Below, piece by piece: positions 35,260 through 43,949 of a DNA stretch of 64,000 bases (positions are counted from its first letter, which is position 1; the number at the start of each line of letters is the position of its first letter). Both the position numbers and the translations under genes were made by a program. Under the pieces are notes generated by a model. The model was not told where the DNA came from. It saw only the letters and a program-made list of their open reading frames with translations, and ran no database searches. The stretch is from Sedimentibacter sp. (lineage in GTDB: Bacteria > Bacillota > Clostridia > Tissierellales > Sedimentibacteraceae). The stretch spans positions 86,628 to 150,627 of the forward strand of contig JAHDLA010000019.1 of the NCBI GenBank assembly GCA_018436705.1, in the 5' to 3' direction.

Positions 35260-36810
35260 TTAAATGTTACTTAATTCCTTTAACAAAAGATCGTCATAGG
35301 TATCTAATCCTGAAACTTGAGCCGCTAATTCTGTAAGAGGAATTATGTCTCCCCTTTCAATAAATCCAAGCTTAAATTTTCGGTTTAGTGCCATAAGTTG
35401 CTTAAGACCCGCTGAAACTCTGTTTATATATGAATAAACACCTATAGCACCGCCTGATATTTTATCAGTATTTTTATAGTACATTTTCAATTCTCTTATT
35501 CCTGCAAACAGCTCATTTCTTTCCGAGCCGAACCTTTTATATTCTTTGGTAACTATGCCCTGCGACAATAATTCATCAACTTGTTTACCTGCCATTGCAG
35601 CAGCCATCGCAGCTCTTCCTACGGCAACAAAATTTACAACGGGAGCTCCAAGTGCAAGTCCCTTGAAAATATGATCCTCTGTAACAAAGCCTCCGGCAAT
35701 GGCAATTTGAGGCAGATTGAAATTTTTATATTTCATTCTGCTTAACAAATTGTATAGCATACTTTCAAGATAAACAGTAGGCATTCCCCATTCATTCATC
35801 ATTTTAACAGGGCTATTCCCGGTACCTCCTCCGGCTCCGTCAAAGGTAATCAAATCTACTCCTGCTTCTGAAGCAATCTTTATAATCCTTACCAAGTCTT
35901 TAGGGTCAAAAGGTCCTGTTTTAAAACATATGCGCTCGGCACCTAATTTTCTTAATTCTGCTGCTCTATTAATAAGCAGTTCTTCGTTCCATATAGGAAG
36001 TTTCCCTATTTTTTCAAATATTTGTCCTTTGCCTTTTTTATAATTTTCCGCTATCTTAGGATCTTCAGGGTCAGGATACACAAGGTAACCCATTTTTTTT
36101 AATTTTACAGCATCATCTATATCCTTAACTGCTCCCATACCTTGGATTCCTTTAGCTGCCTGCCCAAACTTTAATTCAACAGACTTCACGCCCAAGCTTT
36201 TAATTGCATAATCAAGTACGCCTAAATTTTCATCGTCATAATTTGCCTGTAGAATTATATCTCCATATCCTCTGTAATATTCTCTAAAAGAATCCACCAT
36301 TTTCATAATTAACGGAGAAGAAACAACTTTCCCATTTTCAAGCACCAGCTCTTTGTCCTTTGCTACAACATCCTCTCCTATAACAACGGGAACACCTGCC
36401 AAAGCGGCACCGGCATAGTAGTCTTTCCAATTTAGCTTAGCCATAGCGGGAAGAATTATAGGTGCATTCATTTTTACTTTCTTCGCTAACCCAAAACTCG
36501 TCTGAATATCTACTTTCGGATAAGTTGCGGAATCCGCATTTTCTTCACACCCATAAGCTCCGAATACTTTTCCGTTTATATTGAAATGTGAAAAATCAAG
36601 CGGATATCTTTTTTCTGACGCAAATTGATTTTTATCTGTTTCAAACGGATAAAGAGCCTCGCAACCTCTTATAGCAGATAATCCTATTTCACATGGACCG
36701 ATACAATTAGCTGTACATACCGCACACATACCAGAATATTCAGAAACGTTTTCCGGAGTTCTTACTACTGTATGTGTGAGCGTACTCCCTAATGATGGAC
36801 TAAAAGACAT
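35260..36810 (-). CDS. FMN-binding glutamate synthase family protein
   Basis: 516 residues with the alpha/beta-barrel of the GltB synthase domain: ILPAMAKLNWKDYYAGAALA, VELKFGQAAKGIQGMG, ITFDGAGGGTGNSPVKMMNE and IAIAGGFVTEDHIFKGLALG. A four-cysteine N-terminal motif (CAVCTANCIGPCEIG) probably holds an Fe-S cluster. It lacks the glutaminase and NADPH domains, so any electron donor would be ferredoxin or an adjacent protein. A TTGACATATGTCAA promoter precedes it. True reaction unproven. Confidence 0.85.
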   Translation of the reverse strand: MSFSPSLGSTLTHTVVRTPENVSEYSGMCAVCTANCIGPCEIGLSAIRGCEALYPFETDKNQFASEKRYPLDFSHFNINGKVFGAYGCEENADSATYPKVDIQTSFGLAKKVKMNAPIILPAMAKLNWKDYYAGAALAGVPVVIGEDVVAKDKELVLENGKVVSSPLIMKMVDSFREYYRGYGDIILQANYDDENLGVLDYAIKSLGVKSVELKFGQAAKGIQGMGAVKDIDDAVKLKKMGYLVYPDPEDPKIAENYKKGKGQIFEKIGKLPIWNEELLINRAAELRKLGAERICFKTGPFDPKDLVRIIKIASEAGVDLITFDGAGGGTGNSPVKMMNEWGMPTVYLESMLYNLLSRMKYKNFNLPQIAIAGGFVTEDHIFKGLALGAPVVNFVAVGRAAMAAAMAGKQVDELLSQGIVTKEYKRFGSERNELFAGIRELKMYYKNTDKISGGAIGVYSYINRVSAGLKQLMALNRKFKLGFIERGDIIPLTELAAQVSGLDTYDDLLLKELSNI

Positions 36811-36843
36811 ATAATACCTCCTAATTATTAATCGTTTAATTAT

Positions 36844-36874
36844 ATTTTACTACTTTATTGACATATGTCAATAA
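36844..36874 (-). promoter_or_regulatory. GltB-like gene promoter with operator over the -35
   Basis: Perfect palindrome TTATTGACATATGTCAATAA at 36855-36874; its TTGACA (36866-36871) is the -35, with TAAAAT (36844-36849) 16 bases on. Only one copy is seen here. The site also faces the divergent 4Fe-4S gene. Confidence 0.7.
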
Positions 36875-36924
36875 TATTGTTTGTAATTCTTCTATAATTT
36901 TAAATTTATCGAAAAATTGCTTTT

Positions 36925-36946
36925 ATAGCTGTGTATATACAGCTAT
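36925..36946 (+). promoter_or_regulatory. Inverted repeat upstream of 4Fe-4S protein
   Basis: ATAGCTGT and ACAGCTAT, 8-bp arms with a 6-base spacer, 75 bases before the start of the membrane 4Fe-4S gene. Could be an operator or a leader hairpin; unrelated to the TTGACATATGTCAA sites. Confidence 0.5.
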
Positions 36947-37021
36947 TGTAACCAAGTCACGGAAACAAAATTACAAATCTAAATATAATATGAATTATTG
37001 ATCAAATTTGAAGGAGAGAAT

Positions 37022-37768
37022 ATGAACAAAACGACTAAAAATCATTACATCAAGACAAACAGAATATTTAATCCTGTAAGAAAATACGGCTGGATAATAA
37101 CTGTGCTTGTGGCAATAGGAGGCTTATGGGAACCTAAATTAGGACTGGTAGTCCTTCTAATAATGGGAGGACTTATTATTACTTCTTTCTTCAGTGGGAG
37201 ATATTGGTGCGGCAACATATGCCCCCATGGAAGTCTGTTTGATAAAATAATACTGCCGTATAGCGCAAATAAGAAAATACCGGAATTTTTCAAATCAAAA
37301 ATTTTTTTTATTCCGTTTTTTCTATTTTTTATGTTTAACTTCACAAGAAAAATAATCATGATTTTAAACTCTTGGGGAACTTATGATATTTTAGATAAAA
37401 TAGGTGCTTTGTTTTCAAACACATACTTAGTTGTTATGATTGCCGGAGGAACTCTTGCAATATTTGTGAATTCAAGAACATGGTGTCAATTCTGCCCAAT
37501 GGGAACAATGCAAAAAATCTCACTTGGATTAGGAAGGAAATTAGGCATCGCAAAAAAAACAGAGAAAAAAATTACAATTTCAGATAAATCTAAATGCATC
37601 AGTTGCGGAAAATGCTCTAAGGTCTGTCCGTTTCAGCTTAGCCCATACCTTGAATTTTCCGACAAGAATCAATTTGACAACATAAATTGTATCAAGTGCA
37701 ATACATGTGTAGAAAACTGCCCTTTAAAAATACTATCACTGGAAAAGGAAGACAAATCCGCTGCATAA
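37022..37768 (+). CDS. Membrane 4Fe-4S electron-transfer protein (NapH/NosR-like)
   Basis: 248 residues. Transmembrane helices near 20-55, 95-120 and 135-155; paired cysteine motifs facing the cytoplasm (YWCGNICPHGS and TWCQFCPMGT), typical of the NapH/CcoG/NosR C-terminal family; then two ferredoxin motifs, CISCGKCSKVCP and CIKCNTCVENCP. The start at 37022 follows GGAGAG; the longer frame adds eight residues without a site. Divergent from the glutamate-synthase-like gene, so it may pass electrons to a partner there (inference). Confidence 0.85.
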   Translation: MNKTTKNHYIKTNRIFNPVRKYGWIITVLVAIGGLWEPKLGLVVLLIMGGLIITSFFSGRYWCGNICPHGSLFDKIILPYSANKKIPEFFKSKIFFIPFFLFFMFNFTRKIIMILNSWGTYDILDKIGALFSNTYLVVMIAGGTLAIFVNSRTWCQFCPMGTMQKISLGLGRKLGIAKKTEKKITISDKSKCISCGKCSKVCPFQLSPYLEFSDKNQFDNINCIKCNTCVENCPLKILSLEKEDKSAA

Positions 37769-37786
37769 ACAAAAATAATGAGCAGA

Positions 37787-37802
37787 AGCCGGACCACCGG
37801 CT
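37787..37802 (+). terminator. Terminator of 4Fe-4S gene
   Basis: AGCCGG/CCGGCT stem, loop ACCA, T-rich tail; flanking AATAATGA/TCATTATT extends the pairing. Confidence 0.85.
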
Positions 37803-37832
37803 TTTTCATTATTTTATTTATAGCATAAATTC

Positions 37833-37861
37833 TTGATATCAATTGTTTTTTTTGTTATAAT
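37833..37861 (+). promoter_or_regulatory. Promoter of mntP
   Basis: TTGATA (37833-37838), 17 bases, TATAAT (37856-37861). The leader then has a perfect 7-bp hairpin at 37892-37910 (TCATGCA/TGCATGA). Confidence 0.65.
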
Positions 37862-37935
37862 ACGTAATGTTACACTAAAATAATTTAAAATTCATGCATG
37901 TACTGCATGATTCTTTATATACTAAGGAGAAAACA

Positions 37936-38511
37936 ATGGGTGTTCTTATGCTGTTTTTTACATCAATTGGATTATCAATGGATGCATGCGCCGTATCAAT
38001 CTCTAACGGAATGTGCTTCAATAAATTCGAAAAAAAGCATATTTTATTAACCGCAGCTGCTTTTGGTTTCTTTCAGGCTTTAATGCCTATGTTAGGATAC
38101 TTAGTCGGTTCAACCTTCAGTGAAGCAATTTCTTTTTTAGACCACTGGGTTGCATTGATACTTTTAGGATTTATCGGTGGAAAAATGATTGTTGAAGCGT
38201 TCAAAGAACTTAAACATCCTGAGGCTTGCCTAAACGTTGAAAAATTTTTAACCTTTAGAACATTATTGCTGCAAGCCATTGCAACAAGCATTGATGCACT
38301 GGCAGTAGGAATCGGATTTGCTGTAATAAAGGTTAATATTGTTAATGCTGCACTATGTATCGGCATTATCACATTTATAAGTTCAATAATAGGCTCAAAC
38401 CTTGGCAAAAAATTCGGAGAAATGTTTAAGCAAAAAGCTGAATTTTTAGGCGGCTCTATATTAATACTAATAGGATTAAAAATCTTTATAGAGCATGTTT
38501 TTTTCAGCTAA
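37936..38511 (+). CDS. mntP: Manganese efflux pump MntP
   Basis: Six-helix Mn(II) exporter, 191 residues. Two copies of the DA-box are seen: LSMDACAVSISNGM near residue 15 and TSIDALAVGIGFA near residue 110, each with the conserved Asp in a membrane helix. The start at 37936 follows AAGGAG; the longer frame includes the leader hairpin and is rejected. No yybP-ykoY manganese riboswitch fits in the short leader. Confidence 0.9.
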   Translation: MGVLMLFFTSIGLSMDACAVSISNGMCFNKFEKKHILLTAAAFGFFQALMPMLGYLVGSTFSEAISFLDHWVALILLGFIGGKMIVEAFKELKHPEACLNVEKFLTFRTLLLQAIATSIDALAVGIGFAVIKVNIVNAALCIGIITFISSIIGSNLGKKFGEMFKQKAEFLGGSILILIGLKIFIEHVFFS

Positions 38512-38555
38512 GATTATTCTCCTATACATATTTTAAAAATTAATCAGGTTTCTTC

Positions 38556-39515
38556 TTATAACTTCATAAATACTAAATTTTCCTTTCCATTTTGAATTTC
38601 TGATACAGTCACAATTTCTGCATCGAGAACTGTAGCAGCCTCATACATTAGTGTGTCCCTGACAGCAAGGCTGCTTGTATCAATTACATCAATTGCTCCA
38701 AATCCATCTCTATTGCGACTTATGATAAAAAGCAAGTCCTTGTCTTTTGAAATATGAATTCTTTTAAGGATCTGTAGTGAAGGGCTAATTCCTAATTCAA
38801 TGCAATTTTTCTGTACATCTATAACCTCAATTTGATTTAATCCGGTATTTGCCGCATATAAATGATATGCAGCCTGCTCCAAAATTGAAATATTTGATCC
38901 AATCGGCATATCTATTTTTGTCATTTCCTTTGTGGTTGTATCCAGCAAATTTATTGTACATGGATAATCACCATTTTTTACTTCTTTATTTGCAATATAA
39001 ATATAATTGTCGCTTTCTCCCAATGAAATATCACATGGAGCTGCCCCTATATTTTTATAAACATCAACCAGTTCCAAATTTAATGTATCATAACTCTTTA
39101 TTTCTTTTGCTAAAACATCCAGCACAAACAATTTTGTCTTGTTTTTATTGAAATGCATGCGGTCAGCCGCTATAAAACCTTTTATGACATGAATTTTTTC
39201 TCCTTTTACTAAATCATATATATTTACTTCATCTGTATCACTAACATACATTTTTTTTTCTGTTTCATCTATTTGCATATTTCCGTTACAAGGAATATTC
39301 CTTATCTTTGACAAATTATAGTTTCTATCGATAACAGCAATATTCTTACCGTTCATAATATATACATTATCATTCAAATCAATGAATATAGTATTTGATC
39401 CTACGCTTACATCAACTTCTTTTATTATGTTCTTTCCCATTGCATCAATAATTGTCAACTTCCCCGAATGTATACCCAGAATCAAATAAAATTTTTTATC
39501 TACTCCTTCAATCAT
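38556..39515 (-). CDS. Beta-propeller (YncE-like) protein
   Basis: 319 residues of repeated 40-residue blades, for example KLTIIDAMGKNIIKEVDV, NIAVIDRNYNLSKI and IEVIDVQKNCIELG, in the style of YncE/YVTN propellers. No signal peptide. Follows the coiled-coil gene by 30 bases and so is its operon partner. In this neighbourhood a spore-coat or surface role is plausible but unproven. Confidence 0.65.
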   Translation of the reverse strand: MIEGVDKKFYLILGIHSGKLTIIDAMGKNIIKEVDVSVGSNTIFIDLNDNVYIMNGKNIAVIDRNYNLSKIRNIPCNGNMQIDETEKKMYVSDTDEVNIYDLVKGEKIHVIKGFIAADRMHFNKNKTKLFVLDVLAKEIKSYDTLNLELVDVYKNIGAAPCDISLGESDNYIYIANKEVKNGDYPCTINLLDTTTKEMTKIDMPIGSNISILEQAAYHLYAANTGLNQIEVIDVQKNCIELGISPSLQILKRIHISKDKDLLFIISRNRDGFGAIDVIDTSSLAVRDTLMYEAATVLDAEIVTVSEIQNGKENLVFMKL

Positions 39516-39545
39516 TAAATTGCTTCACCCTTTCTCGAAAATTAA

Positions 39546-41282
39546 TTATATCTTCCAGAAGCGTTTTTTTATAAAACGACTTTTTTCATTTTCCAAATCC
39601 TTACTTAGCCTATCATTTTCTTCTGACAATCTGCTTAGCTGCTCTCTGATTATAATATTTTCTTCTTCAGCTCTAATATATTTTTTTTCAACGTCTTCTC
39701 TATAGTTTGTTTCTTCTTCAAATTGTATCTTAAGTTTGTTGTTTTCTTCTAATAGATTATCCAGTTGTTCCTTAACAATAATTTTTTCTTCTTCAGCTTG
39801 GATATATTTTCCTTCGATTTCTTCTCTATATTTTATTTCATTTTCAAATTGCTTGTTAAGATTGTCGTTTTCTGCCAGTAGCTTGCCCAGCTGTTCCTTA
39901 ACGATAGCTTTTTCTTCTCGGGCTTTATTGTATTTTTCTTCTATTACTTTCCTATTGCTTGTTTCTTCTCCCAATCTTTTATTTAATTCTCCTAAATCAT
40001 TTTGTGCTTTTTTTTGAAGTTCCATAAATATATTGTAATTCTCATCCGCCTTTTTTTTATGGTTTAGTAAACGGGATATTTTTTCTTCATATTCTTCTTG
40101 AATTTTTTGCTTCTTCTCCACTTGTATATTCAAATTCAAAACTGTCTGCTGCAAAAAATCTTTTTCGGATTTAATTCGAAACAATTCGGATTTTATTTTT
40201 CTATAATCATTTTCTCTTTGAATAGGATCAGTCTTTATTATTTCTTTTTTTTCATTGATATTATTTTCTTTATCAATTTCTTCTCTATCATTTGATACCA
40301 ATTTTCTTGGTATAATCAATTCAAAATTTAAATTATCAATTCCGTATGCTTCTTCATTATTACCTACTTTTACAGCATTGCAATAATTATATTTCTCAAT
40401 CGGATGTTCATTACCTTCCATTAAACATACCGGACTATCCCACCATGCTTCGTTAAAATATGAATAATATATCTTATTCTCCTCCACCCAGCATGAATAT
40501 ATTCTATTGTCATTAACAAACATAATAATTTCTGTCAGTTTATTTTTACTCTCGTAAACATTTAGTTTTTTAATATCCCCACTATTTTTTATAAATACAT
40601 GATCTATATAGGAAAACATACTTTCTTTGAAAATATTTAAAATATGAACGCCATTTTGATCCTTCAAAATTTTGAATTCAAAATTATCTCCCAAAATTCC
40701 ATACAATCGTGCTGGTTCAGTCCAACTGTTATTTATATAGCTACAATGATTCAAAGAAAACTCATTACCTTCGTCCGTCAAAAACAACAAATCAAGTATG
40801 CCGTCTTCACCCAAATAAAATGAATAATATTCTTTCACATCCATACCTAAAATTATATCTTGAAGCTTGCTGTTTTGGTTAGTCTTACCATTCCATTTAC
40901 AGTGCATTAAAACCCCATGATCATTGCTGAGCTTATCTATTAAAACATAAAAAATATGTGTTTCTCCATTAATTAAAGCCACCTTTAAATCGACGATCTC
41001 AGCCTCTTTTATGTCCAGTTTTAATATTGTTCTTCCCATCCATTGTTGGTCAATGTATGTACAATATTTCATTTCTGCTTTCGAACTGCTATATATAATA
41101 TGCATTCCATTTTCATCTGAATAAAGATAAAATCCGAGAACATTTTTGTCGATAATTTTTTGTTTCGTCCACTTCCCTTCTTTATACATAATTGTATATA
41201 ATAATTCTTTATCTCTGTTAATTGAAAATTTCCAAACATTACTTGCATAATCAACATATATCCAAGAATTTAAAACATACAT
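39546..41282 (-). CDS. Propeller-like N-domain plus long coiled coil
   Basis: 578 residues. Residues 1-320 are a beta-rich region with repeated YYS.W and IYS.W-like strands (IYSCWVEENKIYYSYFNEAW), suggesting a propeller reading a surface ligand. From about 350 to 570 is a highly charged coiled coil with three 42-residue repeats. No signal peptide or membrane helix. Ribosome site AAAGGAG. No family recognised beyond general similarity to spore-associated coiled-coil proteins. Confidence 0.65.
   Translation of the reverse strand: MYVLNSWIYVDYASNVWKFSINRDKELLYTIMYKEGKWTKQKIIDKNVLGFYLYSDENGMHIIYSSSKAEMKYCTYIDQQWMGRTILKLDIKEAEIVDLKVALINGETHIFYVLIDKLSNDHGVLMHCKWNGKTNQNSKLQDIILGMDVKEYYSFYLGEDGILDLLFLTDEGNEFSLNHCSYINNSWTEPARLYGILGDNFEFKILKDQNGVHILNIFKESMFSYIDHVFIKNSGDIKKLNVYESKNKLTEIIMFVNDNRIYSCWVEENKIYYSYFNEAWWDSPVCLMEGNEHPIEKYNYCNAVKVGNNEEAYGIDNLNFELIIPRKLVSNDREEIDKENNINEKKEIIKTDPIQRENDYRKIKSELFRIKSEKDFLQQTVLNLNIQVEKKQKIQEEYEEKISRLLNHKKKADENYNIFMELQKKAQNDLGELNKRLGEETSNRKVIEEKYNKAREEKAIVKEQLGKLLAENDNLNKQFENEIKYREEIEGKYIQAEEEKIIVKEQLDNLLEENNKLKIQFEEETNYREDVEKKYIRAEEENIIIREQLSRLSEENDRLSKDLENEKSRFIKKRFWKI
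39585..39960 (-). repeat. Three tandem 126-bp (42-residue) repeats
   Basis: Encodes KYNKAREEKAIVKEQLGKLL, KYIQAEEEKIIVKEQLDNLL and KYIRAEEENIIIREQLSRLS in register. Forty-two residues is exactly six heptads, so unit gain or loss lengthens the coiled coil without disturbing it. Confidence 0.8.
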
Positions 41283-41377
41283 TCTTCTTCACTCCTTTAT
41301 ACATTTATATTTTAACTGAACACTATTATTCACAATCTTTATTATAAAAAAGTTTATTTATCAATTCATATATTGTC

Positions 41378-41404
41378 ACTTCTTTAAATTAATTTCATAT
41401 GATA
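41378..41404 (+). promoter_or_regulatory. Sigma-K-like promoter of spore-surface gene
   Basis: AC at 41378-41379, exactly 16 bases, CATATGATA at 41396-41404, fitting AC-N16-CATANNNTA. The gene starts 57 bases downstream. Confidence 0.6.
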
Positions 41405-41461
41405 AATCAAACAATTAAAAATAAATTCAGTTTATTATAATCTCTTAAAGGAGGAGAAGTT

Positions 41462-42289
41462 ATGTCTATTAACTTTAACAAATTCGTGCCACGCCCTGGT
41501 CTTGTAAATAAACAAGGACGTTTGCCAGACCCCTACGAATTGGTATGCATCGAAGTGCCAAAAGTTTTCGATCAATGCCTAATCAAAAGGTGTCTGGTAT
41601 ACGCTAACGGCCCTGACACACTCACAACAGATAGGGAACTAAGAAGCGACCCGCTAACTGACCCAAGAAGCTACGTTCGCAGCAGGGACTTTAATATAAC
41701 ACTTAATTCAGTAGAAAAATTTCCGTTGAGATCAAATCCTAACTATAAAAAACTAATTATTCATTACACTATTTCTTTTTATGCAGATTATATTGATGCT
41801 AACGGTGTAAATAAATGCGAATTTTATGAAATTAACAGAGCTGATATAGTTGGAAAATTCTACTGTCCTGATTCCATTGCACAAATTTCAGCATGCATGC
41901 CAAATGAAGGCCCTTGGGATCTAGATTCAAATATCATAAAACTAGAAATGGTAGCAGAAGCTTTAGATGGTGAATTTATACTTGACGATGATGATGACAT
42001 GTATTACTTGGATATTACTCTTGGTTATTTCATAGTAGTAAAATGTGAGCTTATTGTTCAGCTTCTAGTTCCTGCTTACGGGTACTGCCCTGTTCCTGAA
42101 GAAGCATGCAGCGATGAAGAACCAGAGGAAAATGCCTGTGAAATATTCTGGAATTCACCAACGCCTAAATTCTACCCTGACCAGGTACTGCAACCACTAT
42201 TTGATGAAAATGAGTGCCCGGTTTCTGAGCAAGATATGTATGACGATTTATATGGCAATTACGAAGATTATGACGACGTTGAGTATTAA
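41462..42289 (+). CDS. Acidic Cys-containing protein, probable spore coat component
   Basis: 275 residues. N-terminal YELVCIEVPKVFDQCLIKRC resembles the VPKVFDQC segment seen in DUF3794-like spore-coat and SipL proteins. The middle is beta-rich (YKKLIIHYTISFYADYID) and the C-terminus strongly acidic (SDEEPEENACE, YEDYDDVEY). No signal peptide. GGAGGAG ribosome site and a sigma-K-like promoter support late mother-cell expression. Exact role unknown. Confidence 0.7.
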   Translation: MSINFNKFVPRPGLVNKQGRLPDPYELVCIEVPKVFDQCLIKRCLVYANGPDTLTTDRELRSDPLTDPRSYVRSRDFNITLNSVEKFPLRSNPNYKKLIIHYTISFYADYIDANGVNKCEFYEINRADIVGKFYCPDSIAQISACMPNEGPWDLDSNIIKLEMVAEALDGEFILDDDDDMYYLDITLGYFIVVKCELIVQLLVPAYGYCPVPEEACSDEEPEENACEIFWNSPTPKFYPDQVLQPLFDENECPVSEQDMYDDLYGNYEDYDDVEY

Positions 42290-42331
42290 ACATTTTAACT
42301 AAGCAAAAAAATATTTAATATACAGGCTATC

Positions 42332-42358
42332 ACCATATCACATGTGGTGCATAACATA
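42332..42358 (+). promoter_or_regulatory. Sigma-K-like promoter of DUF4489 gene
   Basis: AC at 42332-42333, exactly 16 bases, CATAACATA at 42350-42358, a full match to AC-N16-CATANNNTA. Confidence 0.6.
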
Positions 42359-42441
42359 TATTAGACACGCTTAACAAACAATATAATACTTAGATTATCT
42401 TATGATAATTTAAACTTAAAATTTATTTTGGAGGCTTTACT

Positions 42442-42975
42442 ATGAATTCAAATTCAAATTATTTAGATAGCTCTTTTGACTACTGCAGAAGACCTGATGG
42501 CGGAAGAAAAGACAGAAGACCGAGCGCAAATACATTAATGAAATGCAGTTCACCAGGTTCGGTTATAATTCCGGCTCTTACTGATACCGGATCTACTTTC
42601 ACACCTGCTTCATTAACTTTGAATACAAACGGAATATGCAATCCCTGCACAAGAATTGATTTTACGAGCAACATCACTGCTCCTGTAGGATTCCTCGGAA
42701 CTTTAAGTTTCCAGGTATATAAGCAATGCAGAAATCAAATGTCGCCAGTACCCATAGGTCCTGCATTTACCTTCTCAAGAACACTAGCTCTTGTTATTGG
42801 TGAATCAAGTACATTCTCATTCTTTATTTGTGATTGTGACTCTTGCGATAATGATTGCTGCACATATTCCTTAGTTATTACTAATCAAAGTGCAATTGTA
42901 GTTGGCTTGACAGTTAACAACGCTACTCTAAGCGCTATTACTACAAGTCAGATATGCAATCCATGCAACTGCTAA
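42442..42975 (+). CDS. DUF4489 domain protein, probable spore-surface protein
   Basis: 177 residues. DUF4489-like core: LMKCSSPGSVIIPALTDTGS, TFTPASLTLNTNGICNPC, RIDFTSNITAPVGFLGTLSF. Cysteine-rich C-terminal half (FFICDCDSCDNDCC and CNPCNC at the end) suited to disulfide cross-linking. No signal peptide. GGAGG ribosome site; sigma-K-like promoter. The family is clostridial and of unknown function; spore surface is inference from promoter and composition. Confidence 0.75.
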   Translation: MNSNSNYLDSSFDYCRRPDGGRKDRRPSANTLMKCSSPGSVIIPALTDTGSTFTPASLTLNTNGICNPCTRIDFTSNITAPVGFLGTLSFQVYKQCRNQMSPVPIGPAFTFSRTLALVIGESSTFSFFICDCDSCDNDCCTYSLVITNQSAIVVGLTVNNATLSAITTSQICNPCNC

Positions 42976-43022
42976 AACAACAAAAAGTACTGCTCACTAA
43001 TTGAGCGTGCAACGTTAATGGC

Positions 43023-43046
43023 AAAACCCGCATTTCAGCGGGTTTT
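43023..43046. terminator. Bidirectional terminator, DUF4489 / FCD regulator
   Basis: Perfect 9-bp stem AAAACCCGC/GCGGGTTTT with 6-base loop between the two convergent genes. Confidence 0.85.
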
Positions 43047-43085
43047 CATATTGTATCAAATAGTTTTTACTATATAACAAATTTC

Positions 43086-43766
43086 TCAATCTCTTGACAA
43101 TCCAAGATTATCCATGCCTCGAATAATGTGAAGTTTCATCGCTATTCTGGCTCCATCTGCATCTCTCTTTTTTAAATAATCCATTATAACTTGATGATCT
43201 ATTAAAGTGTCATCGTTTGTTTTACATTTTTCTTTGGAAAGAATAACACCTTTGTATATACCTTGGTTAATTATAGGCATCAGTCTGTTGATAAAATCAT
43301 TGTGTGTTGACTTAGCTATACTGTTATGAAACATTTGTTCTTCTTCCGTTCTATCTTCCCCATTTCGAATTTTATTTTCAATTAACTCTCCGTGATAAAG
43401 AATTTTTTCAATTTCCTTATCTGATGCCCTCTTAGCCGCATAGTAAGCTATTTCAGGCTCTATAATCAACCGTATCTCCATTAAATCTTTTAAGCCAACC
43501 ATGGCAGTCATTGCATCGTCCAAACAAAAATCATCTCTCAGATTCTGTTTCGGAACTACATATGTCCCCTTGCCTCTTTTTATTTCAAGAATATTGTGCG
43601 TAATTAAAATTCTTATTGCTTCTCTCAGTGTTGTTCTGCTAATTTTTAGTTCTGCAGAAAGATCATTTTCATTAGGCAATTTATCCCCGGGCAAGTATTT
43701 TTTCTTCACAGTTATCATGTTTAATATATCTTCAGCTGCTTGTTCTGATAATCTTTTGCTATGCAA
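43086..43766 (-). CDS. FadR-subfamily (GntR/FCD) transcriptional regulator
   Basis: 226 residues. Winged HTH 1-75 (YLPGDKLPNENDLSAELKIS, RTTLREAIRILITHNILEIK) and an FCD ligand domain with metal-binding His residues (MEIRLIIEPEIAYYAAKRAS, FHNSIAKSTHNDFINRLM, DHQVIMDYLKKRDADGARIA). Start is a TTG at 43764-43766 with AGGAGG ten bases upstream. Divergent from ilvD, with which it shares the 180-bp gap, so it probably controls ilvD (inference). Confidence 0.85.
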   Translation of the reverse strand: MHSKRLSEQAAEDILNMITVKKKYLPGDKLPNENDLSAELKISRTTLREAIRILITHNILEIKRGKGTYVVPKQNLRDDFCLDDAMTAMVGLKDLMEIRLIIEPEIAYYAAKRASDKEIEKILYHGELIENKIRNGEDRTEEEQMFHNSIAKSTHNDFINRLMPIINQGIYKGVILSKEKCKTNDDTLIDHQVIMDYLKKRDADGARIAMKLHIIRGMDNLGLSRD

Positions 43767-43882
43767 TGTAATTCTACCTCCTAATAATTAACTGATATCA
43801 TCATAACCTTTTTTATGAAATTTTACAAACTATTAGTATAATTATTTTTATATTTTTGTCAATATAAGAACATGATTTATCA

Positions 43883-43911
43883 TTGACATAATACAACGCT
43901 TGTGGTAATAT
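43883..43911 (+). promoter_or_regulatory. Promoter of ilvD with palindrome at -10
   Basis: TTGACA (43883-43888), 17 bases, TAATAT (43906-43911). The perfect palindrome GTAATATTAC (43905-43914) covers the -10 and could be the site of the divergent FCD regulator. Confidence 0.6.
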
Positions 43912-43949
43912 TACGTCAATATATTTTTATTGAAATTTAGGAGGATTCT

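Noticed and set aside
37808..37935. yybP-ykoY manganese riboswitch before mntP
   Set aside because: The leader is too short and lacks the conserved loops; only a 7-bp hairpin is present.
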